Counted from the first letter of the stretch, positions 18,464 through 27,677 are shown. The stretch: DNA of 64,000 nt from Novosphingobium decolorationis (GCF_018417475.1 NZ_CP054856.1:4495001-4559000); one strand, 5' to 3'. Program-made: numbers and translations. Notes: generated by a model not told the origin, from the letters alone.

Positions 18464-18970
18464 ATGCGTAAGACCACCCTGGCCACCACGACCCTGACGG
18501 CGGCCGCATTCACGCTTCCTGCCGGTGTTCAGGCGCAGAGCGGGGCGGTCACGATTGAGCTTCCCCGCGTTTCGGACCCCAACTATCGCAAGCCCTACCT
18601 TGCGGCCTGGCTGGAGGAGGCCAGCGGCAAGCCCCTGGCGGTCTCTGCGGTACTCCATGACCAGAGCCGAATCGGGTCGCGCTGGCTCTCTGAACTGCGC
18701 ACGTGGTGGCGCAAGCGCGGGCGGGACATGACCATGCCGGCGGACGGCATCTCCGCGCCTACCCGCGCGGCGGGACGCCATACCATCGCGATCAAGGGCC
18801 TCGCCGGGCTGGGCGACGGCACCTACCGACTTGTGGTCGAGGCCGCACGCGAGAAGGCGGGCCGCGAAGTCGTGAACGTGCCCGTTGTCATCCGGGGCGG
18901 TCAGGTCCGTGCCGCCTCCGCGCAGGGCCACCGCGAGCTGGGCCATGTTCGTGTTTCCCCGAGGGGCTGA
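18464..18970 (+). CDS. DUF2271 domain-containing secreted protein
   Basis: A 168-residue protein with a signal peptide (MRKTTLATTTLTAAAFTLPAGVQA). The core RVSDPNYRKPYLAAWLEEASG, LRTWWRKRGR and DGISAPTRAAGRH matches DUF2271, a small periplasmic family commonly found beside TonB receptors and PepSY or flavodoxin-reductase proteins. AAGGAAAG precedes the ATG. The flavodoxin-reductase gene follows 50 nt downstream on the same strand. The molecular role of DUF2271 is not established; the context suggests siderophore or metal reduction. Confidence 0.87.
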   Translation: MRKTTLATTTLTAAAFTLPAGVQAQSGAVTIELPRVSDPNYRKPYLAAWLEEASGKPLAVSAVLHDQSRIGSRWLSELRTWWRKRGRDMTMPADGISAPTRAAGRHTIAIKGLAGLGDGTYRLVVEAAREKAGREVVNVPVVIRGGQVRAASAQGHRELGHVRVSPRG

Positions 18971-19020
18971 TCGCCTGCCACCGCACCCTTGCGCTCCTGC
19001 CTTGAGGACATTTCCGGCCC

Positions 19021-20343
19021 ATGCGTGACACCTTCACCGACTGGCTCATTCTCGCTGCCCTGATCGCTCCATGGCTGGGCCTGACCTGGCTGTGCCTGCG
19101 CAAGCGCCCGCGCGTGGCGCTTGGCGGGGCATCCCACCTCGTCGTCTACGCCTCCCAGACCGGGCATGCGCAGGAAATAGCCGAGGCGACGCACGCGGCC
19201 GTGCTTCGTGTGGACCCGGAGGCGCGGCTCGTGTGTGCGAACCGTCTCGACCTGGCCGATCTTGCCGGAGCAGACCGGGTCTTCTTCGTGGTCGCGACGA
19301 GTGGCGACGGCGATGCGCCCGACGATGCGGGGGATCTTGACCGCGCTCTTGCAGAGGACGACGTCGATCTGACCGGAGTGCAGGTGGCCATCCTGGCGCT
19401 GGGGGATCGACGCTATACGCACTTCTGCGCCTTCGGGGAGCGCCTCAGGACCTGGTGCGAGGCCATGGCTGCCGAGGTGACCGCCTATGTCACGGTGGAC
19501 GATCTTGCCCCCGATGACCTGGCGCAGTGGGACGCGGTGCTGCGGCGCGAAGGTGTCGGGGGTATGGCCGAAGGTCAACTCGATAGCGCGCCGCGCGAAT
19601 GGCGGATCGACTCGCGTGCGTGCGTGGCCGGGCCCGTCGGCGAGGGGGCGCAAACAGGCGCGAGCGAAGGTCTGTTTCGCCTGACCCTGCGCCCCGAAGA
19701 TGGCCTCCTTCCCGCGTGGGGCATCGGCGACCTGTTCGAACTTCATACGCCCGATGGGCACCTGCGGGATTATTCGATCGCCAACCGGTGCGGCGGAGAG
19801 GAGCTAGTTCTCTTTGTGCGCCGTGTGATCGACAAGGGGGTGCCCGGGCGCGGTTCGGGGCTGCTGACCTCGCTGCCTGTGGGGACGGGCCGTGTCCGCG
19901 CCCGGATACGCGCTCATGCGGGCTTCCGGCCACCGCCGGGAACAGGCCCACTCCTGGCTATCGGCGCGGGCTCGGGCTGGGCGGGGCTGCGCCCGCACCT
20001 GCTCGAGGCCATGGCGAGTGGCCGGGCGTGCTGGCTCATCTTTGGTGAGCGGGGTGAGGCGGATGCCTCCGGTCTTTTTGGCGAAATGCGCGCGTGGCAC
20101 GAGGAGGGCCGCTTTCACCGCCTCGATCTGGCTCTCTCGCGTCAGGACGGTGTGCGCGTTCCCGACATCCTTGCCGCCAACAGCGCCGATCTTCGCGATT
20201 TCCTGACCCCTGCTGGGGCCGTGGTGCTGTGCGGTCGGCTTGCCATGGGAGAGGCCGCGCTTGCGGTTCTGCGTGCATCGATGTCCGAGGACTGGCTCGA
20301 GGAGGCGCGCCATTCCGGCCGCTTGCGCAGCGATCTGTACTAG
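19021..20343 (+). CDS. Membrane-anchored flavodoxin-FNR reductase (CysJ-like)
   Basis: A 440-residue fusion. One N-terminal helix (WLILAALIAPWLGLTWLCL) is followed by a flavodoxin domain (VVYASQTGHAQEIAEATHAA, then VVATSGDGDAPDDA and LALGDRRYTHFCAF). After it comes a ferredoxin-reductase-like part with the FAD motif LRDYSIANR and a degenerate NADP loop IGAGSGWAGLRPHL. It resembles sulfite-reductase flavoprotein and nitric-oxide-synthase-type diflavin reductases, but the island context favours a cytoplasmic-face ferric-siderophore reductase. The connecting domain is shorter than in CysJ (about 600 residues). A perfect 12-bp hairpin terminator follows. Confidence 0.85.
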   Translation: MRDTFTDWLILAALIAPWLGLTWLCLRKRPRVALGGASHLVVYASQTGHAQEIAEATHAAVLRVDPEARLVCANRLDLADLAGADRVFFVVATSGDGDAPDDAGDLDRALAEDDVDLTGVQVAILALGDRRYTHFCAFGERLRTWCEAMAAEVTAYVTVDDLAPDDLAQWDAVLRREGVGGMAEGQLDSAPREWRIDSRACVAGPVGEGAQTGASEGLFRLTLRPEDGLLPAWGIGDLFELHTPDGHLRDYSIANRCGGEELVLFVRRVIDKGVPGRGSGLLTSLPVGTGRVRARIRAHAGFRPPPGTGPLLAIGAGSGWAGLRPHLLEAMASGRACWLIFGERGEADASGLFGEMRAWHEEGRFHRLDLALSRQDGVRVPDILAANSADLRDFLTPAGAVVLCGRLAMGEAALAVLRASMSEDWLEEARHSGRLRSDLY

Positions 20344-20364
20344 GCGGGTGTGCAGACGGCACGA

Positions 20365-20400
20365 ATAAGGCGCCGGCAAGTCGTGCTTCCGGCGCCTTAT
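20365..20400 (+). terminator. Terminator hairpin after the reductase gene
   Basis: ATAAGGCGCCGG and CCGGCGCCTTAT form a perfect 12-bp stem with a 12-nt loop, 21 nt after the reductase stop. It marks the end of the rightward arm of the iron island. The U-tract is poor. Confidence 0.75.
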
Positions 20401-20486
20401 GATACTGCGTCAGGGCGTGCCGCTAGCGACGCGGGGGCCGGTCGGGCCGTCCGCGTCTTCTGGTCTTTGCAGGTTCCGGCCGTGCG

Positions 20487-20717
20487 TTAGCGCGCGGCGG
20501 CGCCGTGCAGGCCGGCTTCGAGGTGGGCCGGTGCGGCGCTGGGCGTGTGCATCCAGGCCTGGGCCGCGGCGGCGCCGAGGTCCTGCTGGAAGCTGCCGAT
20601 GCGTGTCGCGATGCGCGCGGCATCGGCGAGGCGTTCACGGCGCGCCTGCGGGTCGGTGGCCATGCCCGCCGCCATCAGGGCGCGCTGGTGCGCGGCGTAG
20701 GCCTTGTTGAGGTCCAT
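20487..20717 (-). CDS. Small helical protein, unknown function
   Basis: A 76-residue protein with a good ribosome-binding site (AGGAG about 8 nt before ATG 20717) and strongly GC-biased third codon positions. It is almost entirely helical and alanine/arginine-rich (MDLNKAYAAHQRALMAAGMA, ARRERLADAARIATRIG). No signal peptide or membrane segment. It resembles small sphingomonad proteins that open with AYxxHQRALM, but I know of no function. Confidence 0.65.
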   Translation of the reverse strand: MDLNKAYAAHQRALMAAGMATDPQARRERLADAARIATRIGSFQQDLGAAAAQAWMHTPSAAPAHLEAGLHGAAAR

Positions 20718-20793
20718 GTCGTGTTCTCCTGGTTGGCGGGGCGGGATGGGCGGATGAAGCGGCTGTGTCCGAGGGGGCAGGTGCTGGGCCTGG

Positions 20794-20946
20794 TCAGTCG
20801 ACCATCCCGGCGACGAGCCGCTGGAGTTCGGACGTCGGGATCAGCGCGGGGCTGCCCTTGGAATCCTGCGCCGCACTGGCGCGAACCATCGCGCGGTGGT
20901 GGGGCAGGGCGGAGTTCCTCTCGAGGTGCATGTTCTTGTACTTCAT
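20794..20946 (-). CDS. Putative 50-residue protein
   Basis: Encodes MKYKNMHLERNSALPHHRAM, then VRASAAQDSKGSPALIPTSE and LQRLVAGMVD. About 46 of 50 third codon positions are G or C, the pattern of real genes here, whereas the DNA just upstream is much less biased. The best Shine-Dalgarno (AAGGAGG) is about 28 nt before the ATG and partly inside a GGCAGG-ACGAA-CCTGCC hairpin, so the start may be regulated or mis-assigned. The frame stays open upstream but loses coding character. No family is recognised. Confidence 0.45.
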   Translation of the reverse strand: MKYKNMHLERNSALPHHRAMVRASAAQDSKGSPALIPTSELQRLVAGMVD

Positions 20947-21401
20947 ATTCGTTTCGTGCGGCAGGTTCGTCCTGCCTCCTTCTTCAATGGTCTGTGCGCC
21001 GTGTCGGGCGCGGGTGTCTTCAAGGACTGTGTAGCAGCCTTCGTGGACGTTTGGATGACAGCCTGTTTGCAGCTGTGTTGCAAGACCGAGCCGAACCGGG
21101 ATGGACCCATCTGGTGCGGTCGGGCACGCAAAGCGCTGCGCAAACGGTCGGAACGTCCGCTGGAAGGTGGAGCTGTCCGGGTGGATCAGGCTCCGGCGTG
21201 TTGTGAACGCGTCTGTCGCCAAGTGGTTGCCGTGGCAGATGAAAAATCTGCGAGGAGCTTGGCTCCAGGGCAAATTCAACTGGCGAGAGGGGAAAGCCGA
21301 AATCGTGAGATGTCTCGGCAATCGTCACCGCGATTATTGGCGACTTGACGCCTTATATACACGAAGCATGCGAAAATACAAGTGCCGGTATATCGCAATG
21401 C
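20947..21401. other. AT-richer intergenic stretch without a recognisable gene
   Basis: About 455 nt between the 50-residue ORF and the DUF3806 gene, visibly lower in GC than its surroundings, especially 21190-21400. Open frames exist on both strands, but none has a start with a ribosome-binding site, GC-biased third positions or a recognisable domain. It may be decayed or acquired DNA. A GGCAGG/CCTGCC hairpin sits at 20960-20976. Confidence 0.5.
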
Positions 21402-21833
21402 CTATTCGACATCGCCCGAGAACGCTATTTCGTTCAATTGCACGCGGGTCGTCTCGTACATGGTGTCGATATCGACATGCTCGCCCTCTTCGACGCGCTG
21501 GGCGATCATGGTGAGGGGAAAGCACACGATCGAGGTGCCCGGCCAGTGCAGCGCGGGCTGGCGTCCGAACTCGTCGTCGATGGTCACCCAGTCGAGCATG
21601 AGATCCTGCGCGAGCGCATCGCCCATCGCGATGCCCAGCGACTGCAGTTTCCAGGTGTCGTCGGGGCCGACCCAGCCTTGCGCAAGGTTCGCGCGCACCA
21701 CGGCCAGCTTTCCGTCAACCGAGGAATAGGCATCTTCGGGATCACTGGCGAAGTGGCCCTTGATCCAGACCCGCGCAAGGTCCAGCCACTCCTGCTCTTC
21801 CGGTTCCAGTACGAGGCGATCGACGGGTTCCAT
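21402..21833 (-). CDS. DUF3806 domain-containing protein
   Basis: A 143-residue soluble acidic protein. The block KLQSLGIAMGDALAQDLMLD followed by WVTIDDEFGRQPALHWPGTS, FPLTMIAQRVEEGEHVDIDT and a short tail fits DUF3806, a family of unknown function. No signal peptide. The start at 21833 gives MEPVDRLVLEPEEQEWLDLA. It is divergent from the DUF805 gene across about 120 nt. Confidence 0.82.
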   Translation of the reverse strand: MEPVDRLVLEPEEQEWLDLARVWIKGHFASDPEDAYSSVDGKLAVVRANLAQGWVGPDDTWKLQSLGIAMGDALAQDLMLDWVTIDDEFGRQPALHWPGTSIVCFPLTMIAQRVEEGEHVDIDTMYETTRVQLNEIAFSGDVE

Positions 21834-21956
21834 GGAGGAAGGATAGCGAACTATCTGCTGCGATGCAAAATGCGCGACATTCCCTAGGAATGCGAAAGCG
21901 TTGGACGGTGCAGCCGGGGCCCGCTAACCCTGCCTTGCATCGGACGAGGGGCATCC

Positions 21957-22535
21957 ATGATAGCCTATCATATTTGCAACCTGGGGCGTCTCTCCGGGCG
22001 TGAGGGGCAGCGCAGCTTCTGGCTGTGGTTCGCGCTTGTCGCTGCAGGCCTTGTCGCGTTGGCCGCCGCAGTGGCCGTGCCGATCTTTTCCGCCACATTC
22101 GCGCGCATGGAGCGCTTTGCCCGCGAACATCCCGAAAGCTCCACGATCTCGCGCGGGCCGGGGCACGTGCGCATAGAGATCGAGGGGGCGCACCCCGAAT
22201 TCATGCCCGACATGGCCGCGGTGCTCACCTTGGGGGCCGTCGCGACGCTGATTGCGGTCATCCTGCTTGGGGCGGCGGTGGTGCGGCGGCTCCATGACGG
22301 CAACCGGACGGGCCGCTGGGCGCTCCTTCCGGTTCCATTCTATGTCATGGGACTTGCCCTCAGTTATCCGTTGTTTTCCGCCGCGCGGCAGGGGGAGGTG
22401 CCGGGATTTGGTCGCTTCGCGCTCCTGATGCTGTCGAACCTGGGCTACTTGGGTGCGCTGGCAACGCTGCTGATTTTCTTGGCGCTGCCCGGGACGGCGG
22501 GCCCCAACCGCTTCGGAGACGCGCCCGAGAGCTAG
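21957..22535 (+). CDS. DUF805 family inner-membrane protein
   Basis: A 192-residue membrane protein with four likely helices. GRLSGREGQRSFWLWFAL near the start, VVRRLHDGNRTGRW in the middle and GTAGPNRFGDAP at the end are the three characteristic DUF805 blocks. The insert between helices 1 and 2 (about residues 50-80) is longer than in short members. Function unknown. It precedes ilvD by about 200 nt with no evident operon link. Confidence 0.88.
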   Translation: MIAYHICNLGRLSGREGQRSFWLWFALVAAGLVALAAAVAVPIFSATFARMERFAREHPESSTISRGPGHVRIEIEGAHPEFMPDMAAVLTLGAVATLIAVILLGAAVVRRLHDGNRTGRWALLPVPFYVMGLALSYPLFSAARQGEVPGFGRFALLMLSNLGYLGALATLLIFLALPGTAGPNRFGDAPES

Positions 22536-22731
22536 GCACGGGGCCCGGTGGTGGTAGGGGGCTTGTGTACGATCCGGCAAGCCTTCGGCCCTTCGTGTGA
22601 AATTTTATGCCTTTCGGCGCTCCACCTTTTGGCGTAGGGGCGCCCCATGATCCGCGCGCGGGAGATCGTCCCGGCGCGCATAGCCCAGACCTTGCGGCCA
22701 GGCAGCTGGCCAGACCTTTCGGAGTGTACCC

Positions 22732-24588
22732 ATGCCCGCCTTTCGTTCCCGCACGTCGACCCACGGCCGCAACATGGCAGGCGCGCGTGGCCTGTGGCGT
22801 GCGACCGGCATGAAGGATGGCGACTTCGGCAAGCCGATCATCGCTGTCGTCAACTCGTTCACGCAGTTCGTGCCGGGCCACGTCCACCTCAAGGACCTGG
22901 GCCAGCTGGTCGCGCGCGAGATCGAGGCTGCGGGCGGTGTCGCCAAGGAATTCAACACCATCGCGGTCGATGACGGCATCGCCATGGGCCATGACGGCAT
23001 GCTCTATTCGCTGCCCAGCCGCGATCTCATCGCCGACAGCGTGGAGTACATGGTCAACGCGCACTGCGCCGATGCGATGGTCTGCATCTCCAACTGCGAC
23101 AAGATCACGCCGGGCATGCTGATGGCCGCGATGCGCATCAACATCCCCGTCGTCTTCGTCTCGGGCGGCCCGATGGAAGCGGGCAAGGTGACGCTGAAGG
23201 GCAAGGAAACCGCGCTCGATCTCGTCGATGCGATGGTTGCCGCGGCCGATGAGAGCTATTCCGACGAGGAAGTCGCCGCGATCGAGCGTTCGGCCTGCCC
23301 GACCTGCGGGTCGTGCTCGGGCATGTTTACGGCGAACTCGATGAACTGCCTGACCGAGGCGCTGGGCCTTTCGCTGCCGGGCAACGGCTCGACGCTCGCC
23401 ACCCACGCTGACCGTGAGCGCCTGTTCAAGGAAGCGGGCCGTCTCGCCGTCGACCTGTGCCAGCGCTACTACGAGCAGGATGACGAGAGCGTCCTGCCGC
23501 GCGCCATCGCCAGCTTCGAAGCCTTCGAGAACGCGATGAGCCTCGATATCGCGATGGGCGGTTCGACCAACACCGTGCTGCACCTTCTGGCCGCCGCCGT
23601 GGAAGCGGGCGTCGATTTCACGATGGCCGACATCGACCGTCTCTCGCGCCAGGTTCCCTGCCTCTCCAAGGTCGCGCCCGCGAAGGCCGACGTCCACATG
23701 GAGGACGTGCACCGCGCAGGCGGCATCATGGCGATCCTGGGCCAGCTTGACCGCGCGGGCCTGCTGCACTCGGAATGCCCGACGGTCCACGCCCGGACGC
23801 TGGGCGATGCGCTCAACCGCTGGGACATCAGCCGCACCAACGATGAAAGCGTGCAGAACTTCTACAAGGCCGCGCCCGGCGGCGTGCCGACGCAGACCGC
23901 GTTCAGCCAGGCCAACCGCTGGAAGGAACTCGACCTTGACCGCGAAGGCGGCGTGATCCGTTCGAAGGAGCACGCCTTCAGCCAGGATGGCGGCATTGCC
24001 GTGCTGTTCGGCAACATCGCGCGCGATGGCTGCATCGTGAAGACGGCGGGCGTGGACGAGAGCATCCTCAAGTTCACCGGCACCGCACGCGTCTACGAAA
24101 GCCAGGACGCGGCCGTGGCCGGGATCCTGGGCGGCCAGGTCAAGGAAAACGACGTCGTCGTGATCCGCTACGAAGGTCCGCGCGGCGGGCCGGGCATGCA
24201 GGAAATGCTCTACCCGACGAGCTACCTCAAGTCGAAGGGCCTCGGAAAGGCCTGCGCGCTCCTCACCGATGGGCGCTTCTCGGGCGGCACCTCGGGCCTC
24301 TCCATCGGCCACGTCTCGCCCGAGGCGGCCGAGGGCGGCGAGATCGGCCTTGTCGAGAACGGCGACACGATCGAGATCGACATCCCCAATCGCACCATCA
24401 ACCTGATGGTGAGCGACGAGGAAATGGCCGCGCGCCGCGCCACGCAGGACGCCCGCGGGCCGGACGCCTGGTCGCCGGTCCACCCGCGCAAGCGCAAGGT
24501 TTCCGCCGCGCTGCAGGCCTACGCGGCGATGACCACCAGCGCCGCCAAGGGCGCGGTGCGCGACGTCACCCAGCTCAAGCGCGGCTGA
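22732..24588 (+). CDS. ilvD: Dihydroxy-acid dehydratase
   Basis: Dehydrates 2,3-dihydroxy-isovalerate and -methylvalerate in valine and isoleucine synthesis. A 618-residue protein closely matching the E. coli-type sequence: [53 protein letters not shown] and [20 protein letters not shown], the cysteines serving as iron-sulfur ligands. It ends with the normal [16 protein letters not shown] block. By similarity it should be the oxygen-sensitive 4Fe-4S class. A small lipoprotein gene follows 11 nt downstream. Confidence 0.97.
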   Translation: MPAFRSRTSTHGRNMAGARGLWRATGMKDGDFGKPIIAVVNSFTQFVPGHVHLKDLGQLVAREIEAAGGVAKEFNTIAVDDGIAMGHDGMLYSLPSRDLIADSVEYMVNAHCADAMVCISNCDKITPGMLMAAMRINIPVVFVSGGPMEAGKVTLKGKETALDLVDAMVAAADESYSDEEVAAIERSACPTCGSCSGMFTANSMNCLTEALGLSLPGNGSTLATHADRERLFKEAGRLAVDLCQRYYEQDDESVLPRAIASFEAFENAMSLDIAMGGSTNTVLHLLAAAVEAGVDFTMADIDRLSRQVPCLSKVAPAKADVHMEDVHRAGGIMAILGQLDRAGLLHSECPTVHARTLGDALNRWDISRTNDESVQNFYKAAPGGVPTQTAFSQANRWKELDLDREGGVIRSKEHAFSQDGGIAVLFGNIARDGCIVKTAGVDESILKFTGTARVYESQDAAVAGILGGQVKENDVVVIRYEGPRGGPGMQEMLYPTSYLKSKGLGKACALLTDGRFSGGTSGLSIGHVSPEAAEGGEIGLVENGDTIEIDIPNRTINLMVSDEEMAARRATQDARGPDAWSPVHPRKRKVSAALQAYAAMTTSAAKGAVRDVTQLKRG

Positions 24589-24599
24589 GGATAACGCGC

Positions 24600-24989
24600 A
24601 TGGCACGCAGCCGGTCCAGGGCAGGCGGCAGGGGCATGATTGCCCTGCTGCTTGCCGTGGGCGGGCTTGCGGCCTGTTCCTCCTCCGATACGCCGCCCGA
24701 GGTGGCCGAGGGCGAGGAGCACATCCCCTGCGCGCTGGCGGGGGCGACAGAGCTCAAACCCGTCTGCGCGGTCGAGCGCGTGGTGCGCGGCGGTGTCCTC
24801 ACCCTCGTGGTGCGCCACCCCGATGGGGGCTTTCGCCGGTTCGACGTCCAGACCGATGGATCCGGGCTTGCCCCCAGCGACGGGGCTGACGCCATCGTCG
24901 CGCGGCTGGGCGAGGACCGTATGGAAGTGACGCTGGGGGCCGACCGCTATCTCTTTCCGGTAACGATGAAGAGCCATGACCCACGTTGA
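24600..24989 (+). CDS. Small putative lipoprotein
   Basis: A 129-residue protein with an N-terminal basic region, a hydrophobic stretch (MIALLLAVGGLAACSSSDTP) and a lipobox LAAC, so it is probably lipid-anchored in the cell envelope. The mature part is short, with ELKPVCAVERVV and a predicted beta-rich segment (GGFRRFDVQTDGSGLAPSDG). It lies 11 nt after ilvD and overlaps the nnr start by 14 nt, which indicates co-transcription. The family is unrecognised; similar small proteins sit beside ilvD or nnr in sphingomonads, from memory. Confidence 0.75.
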   Translation: MARSRSRAGGRGMIALLLAVGGLAACSSSDTPPEVAEGEEHIPCALAGATELKPVCAVERVVRGGVLTLVVRHPDGGFRRFDVQTDGSGLAPSDGADAIVARLGEDRMEVTLGADRYLFPVTMKSHDPR

Positions 24990-26394
24990 TACTTACGCCT
25001 CCTCCGACCAGATCCTGACCGTTGCGCAGATGCGCGCCGCCGAAGAGGCGCTGATCGCTGACGGCATTTCGGTCGATGAACTGATGCAGCGGGCCGGGCA
25101 GGGCGCGGCGGCCTGGGTCTGGCGCGTCTCGGGCGGCAATGCGGTGAGCGTGCTGTGCGGGCCGGGCAACAACGGCGGCGATGGCTATGTCATCGCCGAA
25201 AGCCTGCGGCGGCGCGGCGGCCAGGTCGTGGTCATCGCGCCGATGGCGCCCGCAACCGAAGCGGCGAAGATCGCCCGCGCGCTCTACCAGGGCGAGGTGC
25301 ACGAGGGTGAGGGCGACCTTCCGCGCGGCGAGGTCTTCGTCGATTGCCTTTTCGGCAGCGGCCTTTCGCGCCCGCTGGAGGACGCGCACCGCGAGCTTGT
25401 AACCAATCTTGCCGCGCGCCATGCCAAGGCGGTCGCGGTCGATATGCCCAGCGGCATTGCGTCCGATTCCGGCCTGCTCTTGAACGAGGATCTGCCCGCC
25501 TACACCCTGACCCTCGCGCTTGGCGCGTGGAAGTTTGCGCACTTCCTGATGCCCGCAAGCGCGCGCATGGGGGCACTTCGGCTCGTACCCATCGGTGTGA
25601 CGCCGGTTGCGGACGCGGCGCAGGCCATCGCGCGGCCGGAGATTGCGGCCCCCCCGGCCGACGCGCACAAGTACACGCGCGGGCTGCTTGCGGTCGTGGG
25701 CGGCGCGATGCCGGGCGCGGCGATCCTTGCCAGCACCGCCGCGCAAGGGGCCGGGGCGGGCTACGTCAAGCTCTTCGCCGCCGACAAGCGCAATTGCCCG
25801 AGCGATCTTGTCGTCGAAACCGGACCTGTTTCGGACCTTCTCTCCGACCACCGCAACGCCGCGATTCTGGTTGGCCCCGGTCTTGGCCGCGACGGCGCGG
25901 CGCGGGAACGATTGGCCATTGCTCTGGCCGATCCGGTGCCGGTTGTCCTCGACGCCGATGCGCTGGTGCTCTTGGGCCCGCGCCTTCTCGCCGAACGCAG
26001 CGCGCCGCTCATCGCCACCCCGCACGAGGGCGAACTGGTCGCGCTCGAACGCGCGTTTGCGTGCGAGGAAGGCACCACCCGCATCGAACGCGCCGTGGCG
26101 CTGGCCCGCGCGAGCGGCATGGTGATTGTCGCCAAGGGGCCGGACACGGTGATCGCCGGGCCGGAGGGGCAATTGGCCTGCGCACCGCGCGCCTCGGCCT
26201 GGCTCTCGACCGCGGGAACCGGCGACGTGCTCGCGGGTACCATCGCCAGCCGCCTTGCGACGGGCCTCGATCCGTTCGTGGCAGCGTGCGAGGGCGTATG
26301 GCTCCACGGCGAGGCCGCGCGGCTTGCGCCCAAGCCTTTCACCGCATCGCAGCTTGCCGAAACGATACAGGCTGCGCTAGCGGCCTGCCTGTGA
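24976..26394 (+). CDS. nnr: Bifunctional NAD(P)H-hydrate epimerase/ADP-dependent dehydratase
   Basis: Repairs damaged NAD(P)HX. The N-terminal YjeF_N epimerase domain has VSVLCGPGNNGGDGYVIAES and VDCLFGSGLSRPL. The C-terminal ribokinase-like dehydratase domain has GGAMPGAAILAS, ILVGPGLGRDGAA, IATPHEGELVALER and LSTAGTGDVLAGTIAS, containing the catalytic Asp. At 472 residues it is a complete two-domain protein. It overlaps the lipoprotein gene by 14 nt and the downstream methyltransferase by 4 nt (GTGA), a translationally coupled arrangement. Confidence 0.95.
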   Translation: MTHVDTYASSDQILTVAQMRAAEEALIADGISVDELMQRAGQGAAAWVWRVSGGNAVSVLCGPGNNGGDGYVIAESLRRRGGQVVVIAPMAPATEAAKIARALYQGEVHEGEGDLPRGEVFVDCLFGSGLSRPLEDAHRELVTNLAARHAKAVAVDMPSGIASDSGLLLNEDLPAYTLTLALGAWKFAHFLMPASARMGALRLVPIGVTPVADAAQAIARPEIAAPPADAHKYTRGLLAVVGGAMPGAAILASTAAQGAGAGYVKLFAADKRNCPSDLVVETGPVSDLLSDHRNAAILVGPGLGRDGAARERLAIALADPVPVVLDADALVLLGPRLLAERSAPLIATPHEGELVALERAFACEEGTTRIERAVALARASGMVIVAKGPDTVIAGPEGQLACAPRASAWLSTAGTGDVLAGTIASRLATGLDPFVAACEGVWLHGEAARLAPKPFTASQLAETIQAALAACL

Positions 26395-27677
26395 ACGAGC
26401 AAAACGAAGAAATCCTGCGAATCGCCTCCAAGGGCGACGGTGTAACCGCCTCGGGCCGCTTTGCCTGGGGCGCGGCGCCGGGCGATATCCTGCGCGCCGA
26501 TGGTACCCTCGAATGGGGACCGCACCACATCGAGCCAGCCTGCAAGCACTTCGGACGCTGCGGGGGCTGCCAGCTCCAGCAGCTCGATGCCGAAACGCTG
26601 GAGGGCTTCGTCGAGGCGCGCGTGGCCAACGCCTCCTCCTCTCAGGAACTGGGCGCGGAGACGATTACGGCGCCCTATCTTTCGCCGCCGGGCGCGCGCC
26701 GCCGTGCGTCGCTGCGCGCCGAAAGCTCGGGCGGGCGCATCGTCATCGGCTTTCGGGAAGCCAAGTCGCACCGGCTCGTCGAGCTGGAGGAGTGCCCGGT
26801 TCTCGTCCCCGAGATCACCGCGCTGCTGGGCCCGATCCGCAAGCTGCTCATCACCATGGGCAAGGCCGCGCCGGTCAAGAAGGGCCCGCGCGGGAAGGGG
26901 GGCAAGAACGCCAAGTCCTCTCCGAACGCGATGCCGCGCATGGCCTGCGACATCGAGATGACGCTGGTCGACCAGGGCGTGGACCTGGGCGTCAAGGGCC
27001 TCACCGCCGAGGGCCTGGCCGCGGCCGAGGCGATGCTGGACTTCGCGCAAAGCCACGGCCTCGCGCGCCTCACCATGGACGGTGGCTATGGCTACGAGAC
27101 CGTGTGGGAGCCCGCGCCCGTCACTGTGACGCTGGGCGATACGCCGGTGCCGTTTCCGCCCGGAACCTTCCTTCAGGCGACCAAGGACGGCGAGGACGCG
27201 CTCGTCTCGGCCGCGCGCGAATGGATCGGCGATGCGGCCGCCGTGGCCGACCTGTTCTCCGGCCTTGGCACATTCGCCCTCGCGCTGGCGGGGCCAACCT
27301 GCAAGGTCTTTGCCGCCGAAGCCGCGCGCGACGTGCATCTTGCCGGCAAGTCGGGCGCCGACCGCGCCCAGTGCCCGGTCTTCAGCGCCCACCGCGATCT
27401 TTTCCGCAACCCGCTCATGGCCGATGAACTGTCCAAGTTCGAAGCCGTCCTCCTCGACCCGCCCCGCGCCGGCGCGCGCGAGCAGGTGGAGTGCATCGCG
27501 GATTCGAGCGTGAACCGCGTGGTCTACATCTCGTGCAACCCGTCGAGCTGGTCACGCGACGGCGCGCGCCTGATCGAGGCAGGCTTCCGCCTCGTCGAAC
27601 TGCGCCCCGTCGGCCAGTTCCGCTGGTCCACCCACGTCGAACTGGCGAGCTACTTCGTGCGGGATGCCGCTGAGTGA
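26391..27677 (+). CDS. RumA/TrmA-type 23S rRNA (uracil-5-)-methyltransferase-like enzyme
   Basis: SAM-dependent RNA m5U methyltransferase of 428 residues. Iron-sulfur ligands are visible as CKHFGRCGGCQ (Cys51, 57, 60) plus Cys135 in LEECPVLVPEI. The SAM domain has VADLFSGLGTFALALA and LLDPPRAGAREQ, and the catalytic Cys382 lies in VYISCNPSSWSRD. The N-terminal TRAM part is shortened. The start is GTG 26391, overlapping the nnr stop as GTGA; without it the first ATG would delete the Fe-S region. The target could be rRNA (RlmD-like) or tRNA. A second GTGA links it to the next ORF. Confidence 0.9.
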   Translation: MNEQNEEILRIASKGDGVTASGRFAWGAAPGDILRADGTLEWGPHHIEPACKHFGRCGGCQLQQLDAETLEGFVEARVANASSSQELGAETITAPYLSPPGARRRASLRAESSGGRIVIGFREAKSHRLVELEECPVLVPEITALLGPIRKLLITMGKAAPVKKGPRGKGGKNAKSSPNAMPRMACDIEMTLVDQGVDLGVKGLTAEGLAAAEAMLDFAQSHGLARLTMDGGYGYETVWEPAPVTVTLGDTPVPFPPGTFLQATKDGEDALVSAAREWIGDAAAVADLFSGLGTFALALAGPTCKVFAAEAARDVHLAGKSGADRAQCPVFSAHRDLFRNPLMADELSKFEAVLLDPPRAGAREQVECIADSSVNRVVYISCNPSSWSRDGARLIEAGFRLVELRPVGQFRWSTHVELASYFVRDAAE

